DNA from: Mytilinidion resinicola
Taxonomy: Eukaryota; Ascomycota; Dothideomycetes; Mytilinidiales; Mytilinidiaceae
Assembly (NCBI RefSeq): GCF_010093595.1
Contig: NW_022985446.1
Coordinates: 638,296-702,295 of the forward strand
DNA length: 64,000 bases
Reading direction: 5' to 3'
Below, one piece after another: positions 36,919 through 47,708 of this stretch. The notes under the pieces are model-generated. The model searched no databases and was not told the origin of the DNA. It saw only the letters and a program-made list of their open reading frames with translations. How positions within the stretch are numbered: the first letter of the stretch is position 1; each line of letters opens with the position of its first letter. The position numbers and the translations under genes are program-made.

Positions 36919-37600
36919 GGTTATCTGCCTATTTCCTAGACACCGCAGCGCATATATAAATACGCGGAAAGTTTAGGGCTGTCGCAATAATAGGTTCTTT
37001 AAGATAATCTAGGTGCAGATATGCAGAAACTAGTCTATATCTATGCAGGCACGTTAGGGAACGCCAATTCCTAGGGAGTTAACGGCACGGCACATGTATT
37101 AAGATAGGGTTTAATTTTAGGTTATCCGCCTATCGCTATTACTAGATACAGCACAGCGCAGGTATAAATACACAGCTAGCCTATATAACGGACACGCCGG
37201 GAAGCGCCTATTCTTAGGAAGCGAACGGTATAATATATATATATATATTAAGACAGGGTTTACTTACAGGTTATCCGCCCACCGCTATCACTAAATACGG
37301 CTTAGCGCATATATAAATATGCGGAGTTTATATAATAGAAGGAGCGCCTACTTTTAGGAGTTAATACAGCGTATATATATAATAAAACGGGGTTTATAAT
37401 TACTATAGGTTATTCGCCTATTACTATTACTAGACACGGTATATAGTGTATATATAAACGTATAACTAGCCCAAGCAATAGATATATTAAGGAGCGCCTT
37501 ATTTTTATAGATTTAATAGTATATTATATATATATATATTAAGGCGCGGTCTATAGTTATTATAGGTAATTTAATCTGCAAGTTATAGCCCCCTTATTAA
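36919..37600. repeat. imperfect tandem repeat, units of about 140-200 bp, with TATA-like words
   Basis: GGTTATCYGCC or a close variant recurs at 36919, 37120, 37269 and 37408, with a degenerate fifth start near 37564. Each unit then has TACTAGACACGG-like text, GCGCATATATAAATAYGCGG-like text, a GGAGCGCCTATTYTTAGGAG-like block and a TATATATA run ending ATTAAGAC-GGGTTTA. Spacing is 201, 149 and 139 bp. The first unit has an insertion. It could be a satellite, an LTR or spacer subrepeat array, or duplicated promoter-like units. Confidence 0.75.
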
Positions 37601-38029
37601 ATTATACAGTAAAACTTATTCTATACTATTATATAGATCCCGATAGCTTATATAATAGGGTATTACGTATAGGTAATACTAAGGGCTTTTAACTAATATA
37701 AGAATATATTACTCCTTAGCTATACCTATTTTTAAAGCTTAATTATCTATTACCCGGCCTTTAAAATATAGGCTTACCTATTTTCTAATCTAGATAAAAC
37801 TGCGCTAGTAAAATATTCTAAAGCGCTATAGAAATAGATGCTTATTAATGCTTTAGTATAATACCTAAACTAGTCTATTTTAATCTATAAAACCTCTAAA
37901 GAATATACTATTTAGTCCGCCTCTGCCTCTGCCTCTACCTCTGCTTTTACCTCTACCTTCCCTTATAGATAAGTATTTCAGCCCTAGCAACTTATTTAAA
38001 AAACCTAAAAAGGTAAAACTTTTGCTTAG
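37601..38029. other. RIP-type DNA with a CCTCTGCCTCTGCCTCTACC stretch
   Basis: A short CTGCCTCTAC-type repeat lies at 37919-37962. It may encode a low-complexity stretch of the gag upstream of the protease scrap. Nothing else named. Confidence 0.4.
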
Positions 38030-38369
38030 GTTTAATCTAACCTTTAAAGAATCTGTAATAGTAACTTATAAACAGGCTAGTAAGTTATTTTAGGGCGGCC
38101 TGGATAGGGTTTTAAATTTTTTTAAAAGTCCTAGGTTTAAGTTTAAATACTAGTTCTATATAAACAGTATAAAAGTTTCCTCCTCTGCTTATATCTAAAT
38201 AAAAAGGACTGTATTCCTAGATACCGGTTATACTTTCTCCGGTAGGCTAAAGGGCTAGGTTATTAAATTTTGTCTTATTTAGGAGAGCGTGCTGGCAATT
38301 CCTAATAGTAGTGTAAATAGTATACTAGTTTATAGAGTTAGACCCTTTAAAAATATTAAAAAGGCTAAG
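38030..38369 (+). pseudogene. retropepsin-like fragment of an older retroelement
   Basis: The plus frame reads RTVFLDTGYTFSGRLKG, with D-T-G at 38220-38228 as in aspartic proteases of LTR retroelements, then IKFCLI, SVLAIPNSSVNSILVYRVRP and FKNIKKAK up to the start of the Y LTR at 38370. The text breaks off there, so element Y seems to have inserted into this element. A short motif match only, hence moderate confidence. Confidence 0.45.
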
Positions 38370-38671
38370 TATTATAGTAGCCTTTAAGGCGAAGCCCTAT
38401 AAGTAAAGCTGCCTTAGTAACGTTAGTTATAGGCCCGCTAGTATAGTATAGACTAGATTAGTCCGGATTAGCTAGTATTTAAAAGTTCCGGGCAACCGCA
38501 GGATAAAGGCGCCTCCCCACCCCTATAAAAGGGGTAAGCGGTTTATTCTTTCTTAATAAGTAGAACTTCTACTAACTATTATACTAGATAGCTCTTTTCT
38601 ATTACTATATATTATTATTCAATAAATAAACCTTTACCCTAAAATACCTAAAAGCTATTTAGTATAGTATA
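38370..38671 (+). repeat. LTR of gypsy element Y, copy A
   Basis: Begins TATTATAGTAG (probably TG... before RIP) and ends about AGTATAGTATA. It is 302 bp and matches in inverted orientation 58649-58951 (303 bp). Homology to copy B starts at this left edge; the sequences outside differ. Shared words include GCCCTATAAGTAA, TAACGTTAGTTATAGGCCC, AAGCGGTTTATTCTTTCTTA and TAGATAGCTCTT. It holds CCCCTATAAAAGGGG (copy A), a plausible TATA region. Confidence 0.8.
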
Positions 38672-40714
38672 AGAAAAGGAAGTTACTACTAGCTTTTACT
38701 AACTCCGCTTAGAAACAGCTAATCTAGAAGAAAATAACTAGAATAATGCTAATTTTACTAGTAGTAAGAGAAATAGAAGTATAATCTAAGAATACTAACC
38801 TAACTATTAGATATACTATCTACTAAACAGCTAGAAGCTAGAATTACTAATAATATTATACTCCTTTAATAAAAGGAGCTTATTAACTAGATTAAAGGAT
38901 AAAAAGCTATTTTAACCGGAGCTAAACACCTAGCTAATAGTAATATTAAGAGTACTTAAGGCTCTTTATAGATAATTTAGGGCAATTTAATTAAAACCCT
39001 ACTAATACGCTTAGCAGCACCTATTATCCTAAACTATAGCAGATACTCCTTAGGCCTACTAAAATAAAAGCCACCTCTAACTTTTAAAAGGAAGAATTGC
39101 CGTAAATACACTAATTGGGCCTGCGGCTGTAAAAATTACTTTCTTAACCTGTACTTTATTAATAATAAGTATAATAAGGTCCAATTTAGTTAATAATATA
39201 TCGGATTAGACTAATAAGATTAGTAGAACTGCTATATCTACTGCTATAACTAGAAAAATATTACCTAGTAGGTGCTTAAAATATTTATGCTTAATATGCT
39301 TGGTAATCTATATAAATAAGAATAATAAGCTTTACTTAATATTAAATCATATTAACAGGGATCCTAAGACCTTAGTAAAGTTCTTAATTACCTATAGCTT
39401 TAATAGCAGGACCTTTCTGCTATAACTTTAACTAATTTAGACCTAAATACTGTTAATATTAGGCGCATCTATAAATTTATTATATTCCTAAATAACAAAC
39501 TCTAATAATAAATAATACTAGTGCTAAAACACTATTACTTACTTAAAGCTGCAGAAAATAATACTAATAAATACTTCCGCCTTATTAAATCTAAAAATTG
39601 TAATAAGTTAAACAACTAAAATATAAACCTATAAAGGGGCATATTCTATAAAGGTAGAAGGGGGTTTTTCTTCTAAAGTAATAGTAATTAGTCTAACTAG
39701 AACTAGGGTTAGGCAAGTCTAACTAACTATAGCAGTTTATAATATAGATAGAACTATAGCAGCTAAAAAAGCAGAGGAGGTTAAGGTTAAGGCTAAGGTA
39801 GTAAGGGCGGAGGCCTACTAAATAGTGGTAATAATAGCCAATATATTAAATTAGAAGGTAAATTTAACCCTAATAGTATTAAATGCTTTACTTATAGGTA
39901 AATAGGTTATATATTACTAGATTACCCCTAAAAGGGTTAGTTAGGAAATAGTAAGCTCTAAAGTATTCCTTTTTATACTTTATAGGCTATATTTTCTATA
40001 GTAAAGAATAATACTAAGCAGTATAGCCTAGGGTAAACTAAAAAAGTTTATAGAGCAACCTATTAAAAGCTACTGCTAAGGTTTAGGGCTTATTAAAGGT
40101 GTCTAGCCTTAACGCCCTAATTAATAGCAGTACTTAAGAAAACTTTCTAGCTCTAAGGGTTATTAGAAAAGTAGGTATTCTAATTAAAAAAAGCCTAAAA
40201 GTTTAGTACTATATATTAAATAGCTAACTTCTAGAAATATTAGGCACCTATAGTATTCTATACTTTATTATAAATAGTTACGGATAGATCCGGACTAGAA
40301 AGAGCTAATTTATAGTTAGCTAGATTGCTGGCTTTAATATAGTCCCGGGTATACTATAGCTAAAAGCCTAGAACCTAAGCCTGGATTTTATAGAAAAAAT
40401 AATCTCCTTTTAGTAAATAAAAAAGTAAAGGCCTTTTAGGTAGATTAGAATTAAATTACCTAAAGTCTTTACCTTTTTTATTATAAATAGTATAATAGAT
40501 CTCTATATAATATACGCTAATCTAGTTAAAAATAGACTAAAGAAGACTATTATTCTCCTACCTATATATAAGGCGTTTAAGGACATATTTTCCGAAGGAA
40601 ACGCCTTAATACTACCTAAATATAGGCCCTATAAACTAGAAATTAACCTTTAAAAAGGTAAATTACTACTATATAGGCCTTTATATAATTTTTTAAGTAT
40701 AGAAATTATTAGGC
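38672..40714 (+). pseudogene. gypsy element Y copy A: gag, protease, start of RT
   Basis: Order on the plus strand: a region with NCRKYTNWACGCKNYFLNLY; a CCHC knuckle at 39884-39925 (CFTY--IGYILLDYP, the second and last Cys and the His read Tyr); a retropepsin text near 40115 (INSST-ENFLALRVIRK, from a likely DSG); then the pre-RT text FSEGNALILPKYRPYKLEIN and YRPLYNFLSIE at about 40575-40714. It is truncated there by repeat R. Homologous to 57170-58648 over gag only. All domains are disabled by RIP-type stops and substitutions. Confidence 0.75.
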
Positions 40715-40716
40715 CT

Positions 40717-40941
40717 TAAACGGCCTTTTCCTTTATTTTGCAAGTAATATTTACCTATAGTTATAAAACGTTACGTAGTTACGTAACGATTAGAAGGGTG
40801 CACTAGCAGCTAGCGCTAAACGCGCCAGGAACCTACTTCTAGCAGCTGCACTTTTAACCTTTTTTCTTTTTTTATATTACAACTTCTATAGCATAGCAAT
40901 ATAACCTTTTCTAATTACTATTTACCTATTAAGTTCTTATA
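40717..40941 (+). repeat. dispersed repeat R, copy 2
   Basis: Uninterrupted counterpart of 4218-4353 plus 6205-6295. It lies where the reverse-transcriptase reading of element Y stops. It contains the perfect palindrome CGTTACGTAGTTACGTAACG (40769-40788), degraded in copy 1. The type of element is unknown. Confidence 0.6.
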
Positions 40942-41699
40942 CTTTATAATACCTTCTATAATATTTACTATCCTTATAAGAACTATATTTAGCAATCCCA
41001 GCCACCTAGAAACCTAGTTTACTGTTTTACCTATTATAATAGGTTAATATTACTATAATAGACCTAAAAAAGGGCGTTAACCCTACTAATTCCCGCTGTG
41101 CTTTTTTAGGTATATCTAGTAAAGCTGTTAAAGTATTTAGCTCTATAGTATAGTACTTAGGAGCTGCTAGTAAGCAGCTAGTAATACTGCTTTTAAAATC
41201 TAATCTACTATTACCTTCTAACCTTTTCTCTACCTTTATACCTTTTAAGAATATTACTAACTTTATAGCCAGTTTTTTTTCCCTTCCTAGGCCCTCTATA
41301 TATTAGGATATTAAATATAACTAATAAGAAAAGAGGGACTAGGATATAGGTAAATCTAATAATAAAGGATTATCCGGTAATATAGAAGTAGAAGAGGATT
41401 TTACTACTAATATTACTATTATAGCGGTTAAAAATTAAGTACTCTATAAGTTTCCTAGTATAAGCTCCTATATATAGAGCTATAACCTTAATATAAACCT
41501 CTAAGATAAAGCTATTACCTTTTAATATAACTAAGCAGTTACTATTACACGTAAAACTAGGCCTAGAACGGTGTGCAGAAATATTATTAAAGGAGCTAAA
41601 ATAGTAAACCCGGATTTAGTTCTAAAGCCTAGAATAGAGGAAAAACTTAAGAATAGTTTAGGCAATTTTAATATAATAGTTGCCTTTACTTAAATATAC
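40942..41699. other. RIP-type DNA, no gene recognised
   Basis: May hold the 5' end of element X, but no LTR or primer-binding site could be identified. Confidence 0.4.
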
Positions 41700-42366
41700 C
41701 CTACTAAAACAGCTTAGCTCCTTAATAGTATTTTACTATTAGCCTTTGCTTTTATTAATAACCTATTAGAAGTAAATTTTTTTAAAAAGCACCTTATTTA
41801 TTTCCACTACCTTAATACTAATTTTAGCTGCCTTTAGCGCTAATAGGCTAGTATCTGCGCTATAGTCTAAGTACTAGAGAAAAAAGTAAAGGAATAGAAA
41901 ATTAAATATAAATCCTTATAGAAGGAGTATATAATATAGTAACTACTATCCGGGAATTTAAAACTAAACAGGCCTAGTAGGCAGCAAAAAAGGCAGCTAC
42001 CTAATTAAAAAAGGCAGCTAAAGAGCGTATTTAATAATAGGAATCTGCCTACTATAAACTAAAAGCAAAAAACTAAGCTTTAGCTAAGGAAATCTAGGAG
42101 CTAAAAGCTAACTATTAACACGTCCGTATATAGTTACTAGTTAACTACCTAAAAAAACCTTTTTAGCCTTTCTAATCCTATTTTAGGAACTATTTATAGC
42201 TTTTACCGCTCTATCTAACCTATTTAGAAAGACTAGAATAGCTTACCTAGATAAGCTAAAATAGTAGTATAATAATTTCCACCCTATAGCGCATATTAAG
42301 GGCTTTTCTAAGCTAGAAAAGTTTAGAGGAGACCCTTCTATATTATAGCCTTAGATTAATAGTATA
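41700..42366 (+). pseudogene. gypsy X gag, N-terminal part
   Basis: A helical region rich in Ala/Lys/Glu (about 41.94-42.12 kb: AAKKAAT, KKAAKERI, KLKAKN) is followed by AHIKGFSKLEKFRGDPSIL (42289-42350), which resembles the start of the gag capsid-like domain of fungal gypsy elements. The frame is broken by RIP stops and by the pogo insertion at the TA 42365-42366. Confidence 0.55.
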
Positions 42367-44226
42367 CTAACGTACTTTATAAACAAGTCGGCTATATAAG
42401 CAAGTCGGCTACCTTATTATATTTAGCTGCCTTAAACATTAATTACTCTATAACGCTAATAGATATTAACTAGATATAAGTTATAGCCTAATCTATAGCA
42501 ACCTCTGTATCTTTTTTACACGTATAAGCGTTGTGCCCTAGTTTACTATAGCGCCTACAGCGCTGTACGCCGCCGCTGGAACGCGCTCCGGCTTACTGCC
42601 TTTTGCTTTAAGCTGCCTCCTTAATTCTTTAAGCAGCTATTTAAGAGCCTGCTTCTTTTATTAGAGTTCCTTCCCTCTAAATCTGCTTTTTTTTGCGCGC
42701 CTTATACTTTATAGCAGCTTTATTTACCTTTTAAAAGCTGGCAACTATATTACGCAGCAGTGTGGCTTTATATATTATAATTACAGCACTTTTAGAAAAG
42801 CTATTAAGTAAGTTAAGAATAGCTATAGGTAAGCTATTTTAATATATTTAAATGCAATTATAAATTAAAGCTAATTAAAAGTTTAGCTTAAAAGCGTCGC
42901 TTAGTATTTTTAATTCCTATTAAGCCTCTATAGCGGAAGGTAATAGTATATAAAGTATAATATTAAGCTTTAAAGGTACTGCCTCTAGATTAAGCAGTAT
43001 AAGGCCTGCGCCTTAAAAGCTTGCGTAAATATTGCTTTTTATAATTAAGTTATAGAATACTGCTTTAAATACTGTTAGGAACTCTAGCTTTATAATATAA
43101 TTAATATAGTGGTGTACTAGGTCCTTAATTTAGCGCCCGTATACCTTTTTTAATAGCGAAAAGCAGCTAATATTAAGCGGCTATAGTAGGTGCAATAAAT
43201 ACAGCGGTATATAGAGAGCAATAATATTATTCTCCTTATAAATTTATTGGAATTCGAGCGAGATATAGCTCTTATAGCTATTAATAATTAGCAGCTAATA
43301 TATACCTATAGTGCAATCTTTTATATATATATTAAAATACTACAGCTAGGTAATACTAAGCTTATTTATTATCTAGCTATTATTACTTACTGCTATAACC
43401 TAGTCCGGTAGTATATTATCGCCCTTATACTATATAGAAAGATAGTACTTACCTATAAAGATAATAAATAGCAGGATAGCCTATTTATAGGTATTAATTC
43501 CTTAGATTATTATTATCTATTCGCGATTACCTAGCTATATAGCTTTTGGTTAATTGCGCCGCTTAGAGCCTATTATAACTATACTTAATAAAATAACGCC
43601 TATTTAGAAGCCAGCTTTATTAAAGTTATATATATTATTATTAATAATACTATACTTTGCTTTTATATTATATATAAGCTTAAACTAATTACTAATAACC
43701 TTTAGATCTTTATATAGAGCTCTTTAATAGTTATACTTTTAATTAAACTTTATTTTAAGCTTGTCCATTTGCTTAATAAAGTTATTTAGCCAGTTAATGC
43801 CCACTTGGCCAGCACCGCGCTCGGCGAGTAGCTTGTTGGCCATCTCTCGTACAGCAGTTAAGCTAGGCGAAAACCCTCGCAAATCCAGGTCGAGTATATG
43901 TTGAACAATAGCTAATTCTTTAAGCTTTGTAAGCTTCTTTAAATTAGGCTTACAATCGCGTTGTGCAGTTATTCCGCCGCGTCGGTTTTAGAGCGTGCTT
44001 TTGGGGACATTGTATATGCCTGCAGCGCGTCGTTCGCTTGGAATTTGATTTCGTCGGATAGCTAGGAGAGCTAAGGCTAGCCTGCCTTCTTTTTGGATTG
44101 ATTGCGCATTGTGTTGTCGACGCATATTGGTTGTTGGTTGACGCGTCGCGTTTTCGTGATAAGGTGGCCGACTCGCTTATGTGGCCGACTCGCTTATGTA
44201 GCCGACTCGCTTATAAAGTACGTTAG
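42367..44226 (-). mobile_element. pogo/Fot1-type DNA transposon, family 2
   Basis: Ends CTAACGTACTTTATAA and its inverted complement, flanked by TA at 42365-42366 and 44227-44228. The terminal repeats carry a 17-bp iterated unit (ATAAGCGAGTCGGCYAC): two units at the left end, three at the right. Length is 1860 bp. The right 350 bp (43.79-44.16 kb) is rich in CpA/TpG while the remainder is heavily RIP-mutated. Confidence 0.9.
42488..44125 (-). pseudogene. pogo/Fot1 family 2 transposase, RIP-inactivated
   Basis: ATG at 44125 opens MRRQHNAQSIQKEGRLALAL. Helix-turn-helix text follows (RRAAGIYNVPKSTL, a TAA, then NRRGG), then KLKELAIVQHILDLDLRGF, VREMANKLLAERGAGQVG and NWLNNFIKQMDK. After that the sequence is heavily mutated. 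All three catalytic Asp read Asn: YNFNKAGF, LLIINSYKSY and PLNISCF. The C-terminal knuckle reads CRRYSKLGHNAYTC, with the second Cys changed to Tyr. The last codon is TAG at 42488-42490. About 545 codons. It differs clearly in sequence from family 1 but has the same domain order. Confidence 0.88.
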
Positions 44227-46371
44227 TATTTTAACCTTCTGCCCTTCCGGTAAGCAGGCTTATAATAGAAAGCAGGGAGATTAAACTTAGGCGGAGCCTA
44301 GTAAAAACTGTAGTATTAATCCTTTTCTAGTAATAGCAATACTAATAATAGATAGGAATAGCTTTTTTATTTCTAGTATTGCACCTAAATAGTATTTTTA
44401 AGGGTTAGAGGTTTTTTAGGTAATAGAAGTGCTAATATTTAGGGGACTTCTATAGAAGATCTATATTCTATACCTGCTGCCGGCACTATAAGCTGCTAAG
44501 GCCCTTTATTTTACAGGTATAGATATTACTAAGTTTTTCCAGAAGTTTATAAATATATATTCCTGCTACTATATTTTTATAAAGGAAGAAGGGATTAGGC
44601 GCCTACTAAAATACTATAGTAACTATATTAGGGAGTAGCTTTAGATACTCCCGGAAATTACCTTACTTTTTTCTTTCTAGGTAGCTATAGTTTATATAAT
44701 AAAAAAGGAATTCTATATAAAAAATTCCTATACTAAGATTATAGAACTAGAGTTCCTTAATAAGTATATTAAAACGGTAAAGGTAAAGTATATCCTTAGC
44801 TTAAAATTTAAAATTAAGTGCTACTACTATAAGTTTATAATAATTTCCTAGTATACTATAAACACCGGAAACCTATTATTATATAAACGCGGGTTTAAAT
44901 TTATAATTAGACTTCTATAGGGCTATTAGATAAAGGTAATAAGTAAAATAAGCGCAGATACTAAGAATTGCTTAACCTTTAATTTTATAAGGATATAGAA
45001 AGTGGTAATAGATTACTATAATGCCTATAAAGATGCTAAGTATATAGAAAAAGTAGATAAAAGTAGTATTTATTAGCTTATATTATCCTTTTAGGATTAA
45101 AATTAGTAGTAGCCTGCAGTTTAGGCGCTATAGGGCGCTAGTTATACTACTCTATAGGCCCCTTAGCAGCCTTTTAAGTAAGTATTAACAGCTCTAGTGC
45201 CGCTTATCTATTAACCGGCTCCTCTAGCTAATTTAAGTATAGATATTTTTATAGAGCAGCTTTAAAAACTAAAGTTAAATACTATAGAACTAATAGACTA
45301 TATCTATTACTTCCCGGCCTTTTAGCAGGTATTCTAGAACCCGGCAGATATTATTTAAGCTATAAGCGCAGCTGCTATCTAGCCTGCTCTATTAAGGCCG
45401 CCTCTAGTATTATACTAACCTATACTAATATTCTATACTACTTAGGTATATTAGCTATATAATAGGTTTAGAGGCAGAGTAGTAGTATAAAGTTTTTTTA
45501 TACTAGAATACTATAGATATAGTAAGCTAGGCTATATTTAAGGCTACTATCTATAAATAGAAAAGCTTATAGGGTTTAGCCTAGTATATTAGAATAGCTG
45601 TTATTTTTTTCCTAGAAAAAAAGGGTAGCTACTTAGAGACTTTAGTCTAATACCTATATATAACTGCGTATAGTATATAAAGGATATAATTATTAGGTAG
45701 AATAGGAACCTAGAAAAACCGGCCCTCTTTTAGGCACCTTTAAATAGTTATATTATAGCTATAGTAGTAGCTTTCTAGAAGCCTAACAGTAATAATAGAA
45801 AGGAAAAAGAAGTTAGTAAAAGCTAGGAGAATAAATTTAGTATTAAGAACCTTTTTATTAACTATAGTATTAGTGCTGTAGGAATAACTACTAAATAAAA
45901 GGAAACCTATCTAAAAGTAATAATAAGAACCTTAAGGCTGGGCGATTATATAATACTTAACTAGGCGATTTAGGATTAGAATAAAGATTATTCGCAAATA
46001 CTAGGCTAAGATAGTAGCTAGCCTTAGCCTAATATATATACAGGTGCCGGGGCTTAATTACAGCTTTTAAGAATAAAGCCGGTTCGGGTAATAGATATAA
46101 GGGTTTCGATGCGCGTTGGCAGGCCTGAGGCCGGATGCGAACCTTAACGAGTTAAGAATCCGTTGGCGAGCAAGCTACGTACAACGGGCAGAAGATATAC
46201 TCCTGCCAAGCCCGCTAAATAGGGGCTAGAAACGAGGGTAAAGCCCGAGTCGTGCAACAGGGGTTTATCCCCTAACAATAGATATGCTAAAGGAAACAGC
46301 TACGCCGGTGGCTAGCTTAGTTAAATAAATAATATCCGCTATAGTTAAGTTATCTATTAGTAATTGCTTTA
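44227..46371 (+). pseudogene. gypsy X gag, central part
   Basis: Typical gag text of fungal gypsy elements: FTGIDITKFF, KEEGIRRLLKYYSNYIRE (44.5-44.64 kb), ILPEI, KKEFYIKNSYTKIIELEFLN, and NTGNLLLYKRGFKFIIRLL (44870-44930). A linker runs to about 46.1 kb. The last part (46.09-46.33 kb) reads SMRVGRPEAG, RVKNPLASKLRTTGRRYTPA and VKPESCNRGLSPN. It is much less RIP-mutated than the rest. The frame is broken by many TAG/TAA. Confidence 0.65.
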
Positions 46372-46769
46372 TTTATATAGGGGGCTACTAATCGCACACC
46401 CCCTTTTCACTAATCGCACACCCCCTTCTCACTAATCGCACACCCCCTCCCCCCCTGTCGCTTCACCACCTTATAATTGGCTCGGATTAACGCGGAGCTT
46501 CCTCCGGGCATTCACCTATACGTCTATCTACACGTGATGCTATACGCAAGGCCGTACGGCCTTACGTACGGCTATATATATGGCTACACGAATCGGAAAG
46601 GATGTATGCCGATTTGTATAGCCTTATGTACAAGCCTAAGTCTAAGTATAGAATAGAAGTTCTATTCTAGAAGTGCCTATGTGCCTACAAGCATGCTAAA
46701 CCTGTTAAAACCTTACCTTATTACGGCTCCTTTGCATCGAGCCTGGCCCCCCTACATTACCACCTACAC

Positions 46770-46990
46770 CTACTCTATATACTGATCCATATACTCCTTA
46801 GCCTCCTCCTTATAGTTATACTCTGCAGGCGCCACAACGTTCCTACGGCTTGGCGGCCGGCTTGATAACTCAGCAGTGCCCCCCTCGACACCTGCTGGAC
46901 GCTGAGACCCTTCTAGACGTGCTTGTAGAGCTGCAATCTGTCGTAGGATGTCTGCACGGTCATCCTCTTGTTCCACCTGAGGTTGAGGCT
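46770..46990 (-). CDS. C-terminal end of a protein in the hAT-like element, 5' part in gap
   Basis: An open minus-strand frame emerges from the gap, reading QPQVEQEDDRADILRQIAAL, then QARLEGSQRPAGVEG, SSRPPSRRNVV and KEEAKEYMDQYIE, then TAG at 46770-46772. It is a Gln/Glu/Ala helix with a Ser/Arg/Pro linker. I see no zinc finger or catalytic motif and cannot name it. It has no RIP stops, unlike the surroundings. Given the small size of the element it may be non-autonomous. Confidence 0.45.
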
Positions 46991-47425
46991 NNNNNNNNNN
47001 NNNNNNNNNNNNNNNNNNNNNNNNNNNNNNNNNNNNNNNNNNNNNNNNNNNNNNNNNNNNNNNNNNNNNNNNNNNNNNNNNNNNNNNNNNNNNNNNNNNN
47101 NNNNNNNNNNNNNNNNNNNNNNNNNNNNNNNNNNNNNNNNNNNNNNNNNNNNNNNNNNNNNNNNNNNNNNNNNNNNNNNNNNNNNNNNNNNNNNNNNNNN
47201 NNNNNNNNNNNNNNNNNNNNNNNNNNNNNNNNNNNNNNNNNNNNNNNNNNNNNNNNNNNNNNNNNNNNNNNNNNNNNNNNNNNNNNNNNNNNNNNNNNNN
47301 NNNNNNNNNNNNNNNNNNNNNNNNNNNNNNNNNNNNNNNNNNNNNNNNNNNNNNNNNNNNNNNNNNNNNNNNNNNNNNNNNNNNNNNNNNNNNNNNNNNN
47401 NNNNNNNNNNNNNNNNNNNNNNNNN
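46991..47425. other. assembly gap (435 N)
   Basis: Covers the middle of the hAT-like element; the true size is unknown. Confidence 0.95.
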
Positions 47426-47708
47426 GAGAGAGCATTTGGAATTAGTGAGCGACTTAGGCGAGCGAATCGGAGGCCTCGGAGCACCCCTCCGGGCCAATCA
47501 GAACGTGGTGAAGCGACAGGGGGGGAGGGGGTATGCGATTAATGAGAAGGGGGTATGCGATTAGTGAAAAGAGGGTGTGCGATTAGTGGCCCCCTTTATA
47601 TACCTAAGGCTATAAAGCTATTTTTTAAGCTGCTGGGTCTGGAATTAGCTAAACTATACTAATAAAAGCAGTAATAAAGAAATAAGTAGATATAGGTGCA
47701 GCAGCAAT

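Larger units (their letters stand above)
46380..47594 (-). mobile_element. hAT-like element with 8-bp target duplication and iterated termini, no RIP
   Basis: GGGGGCTACTAATCGCACAC at the left and its inverted complement at the right, flanked by a perfect 8-bp duplication TTTATATA (46372-46379 and 47595-47602). Eight-bp duplications are typical of hAT transposons, but the terminal sequence alone does not prove the superfamily. Each end carries three copies of a unit of about 23 bp (ACTAATCGCACACCCCCTTTTC) followed by a C-rich run and CTGTCGCTTCACCAC. Inverted similarity extends about 110 bp. CpA/TpG are normal, so it entered after RIP of element X. A 435-N gap occupies 46991-47425. Confidence 0.8.

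Noticed and set aside
37120..37600. CRISPR-like array
   Set aside because: Units are 140-200 bp, imperfect and without short regular spacers; this is an ordinary tandem repeat in a eukaryotic genome.
40717..40941. Repeat R as the 5' LTR of gypsy X
   Set aside because: No second copy was found near the end of X, and no primer-binding site or target duplication supports it.
44102..44284. 60-codon plus-strand frame
   Set aside because: Complement of the family 2 transposase N-terminus running through its terminal repeat.
46850..47564. Frames of 174-230 codons across the 435-N gap
   Set aside because: They consist mostly of unknown bases. Only the minus-strand end at 46770-46990 has consistent composition.
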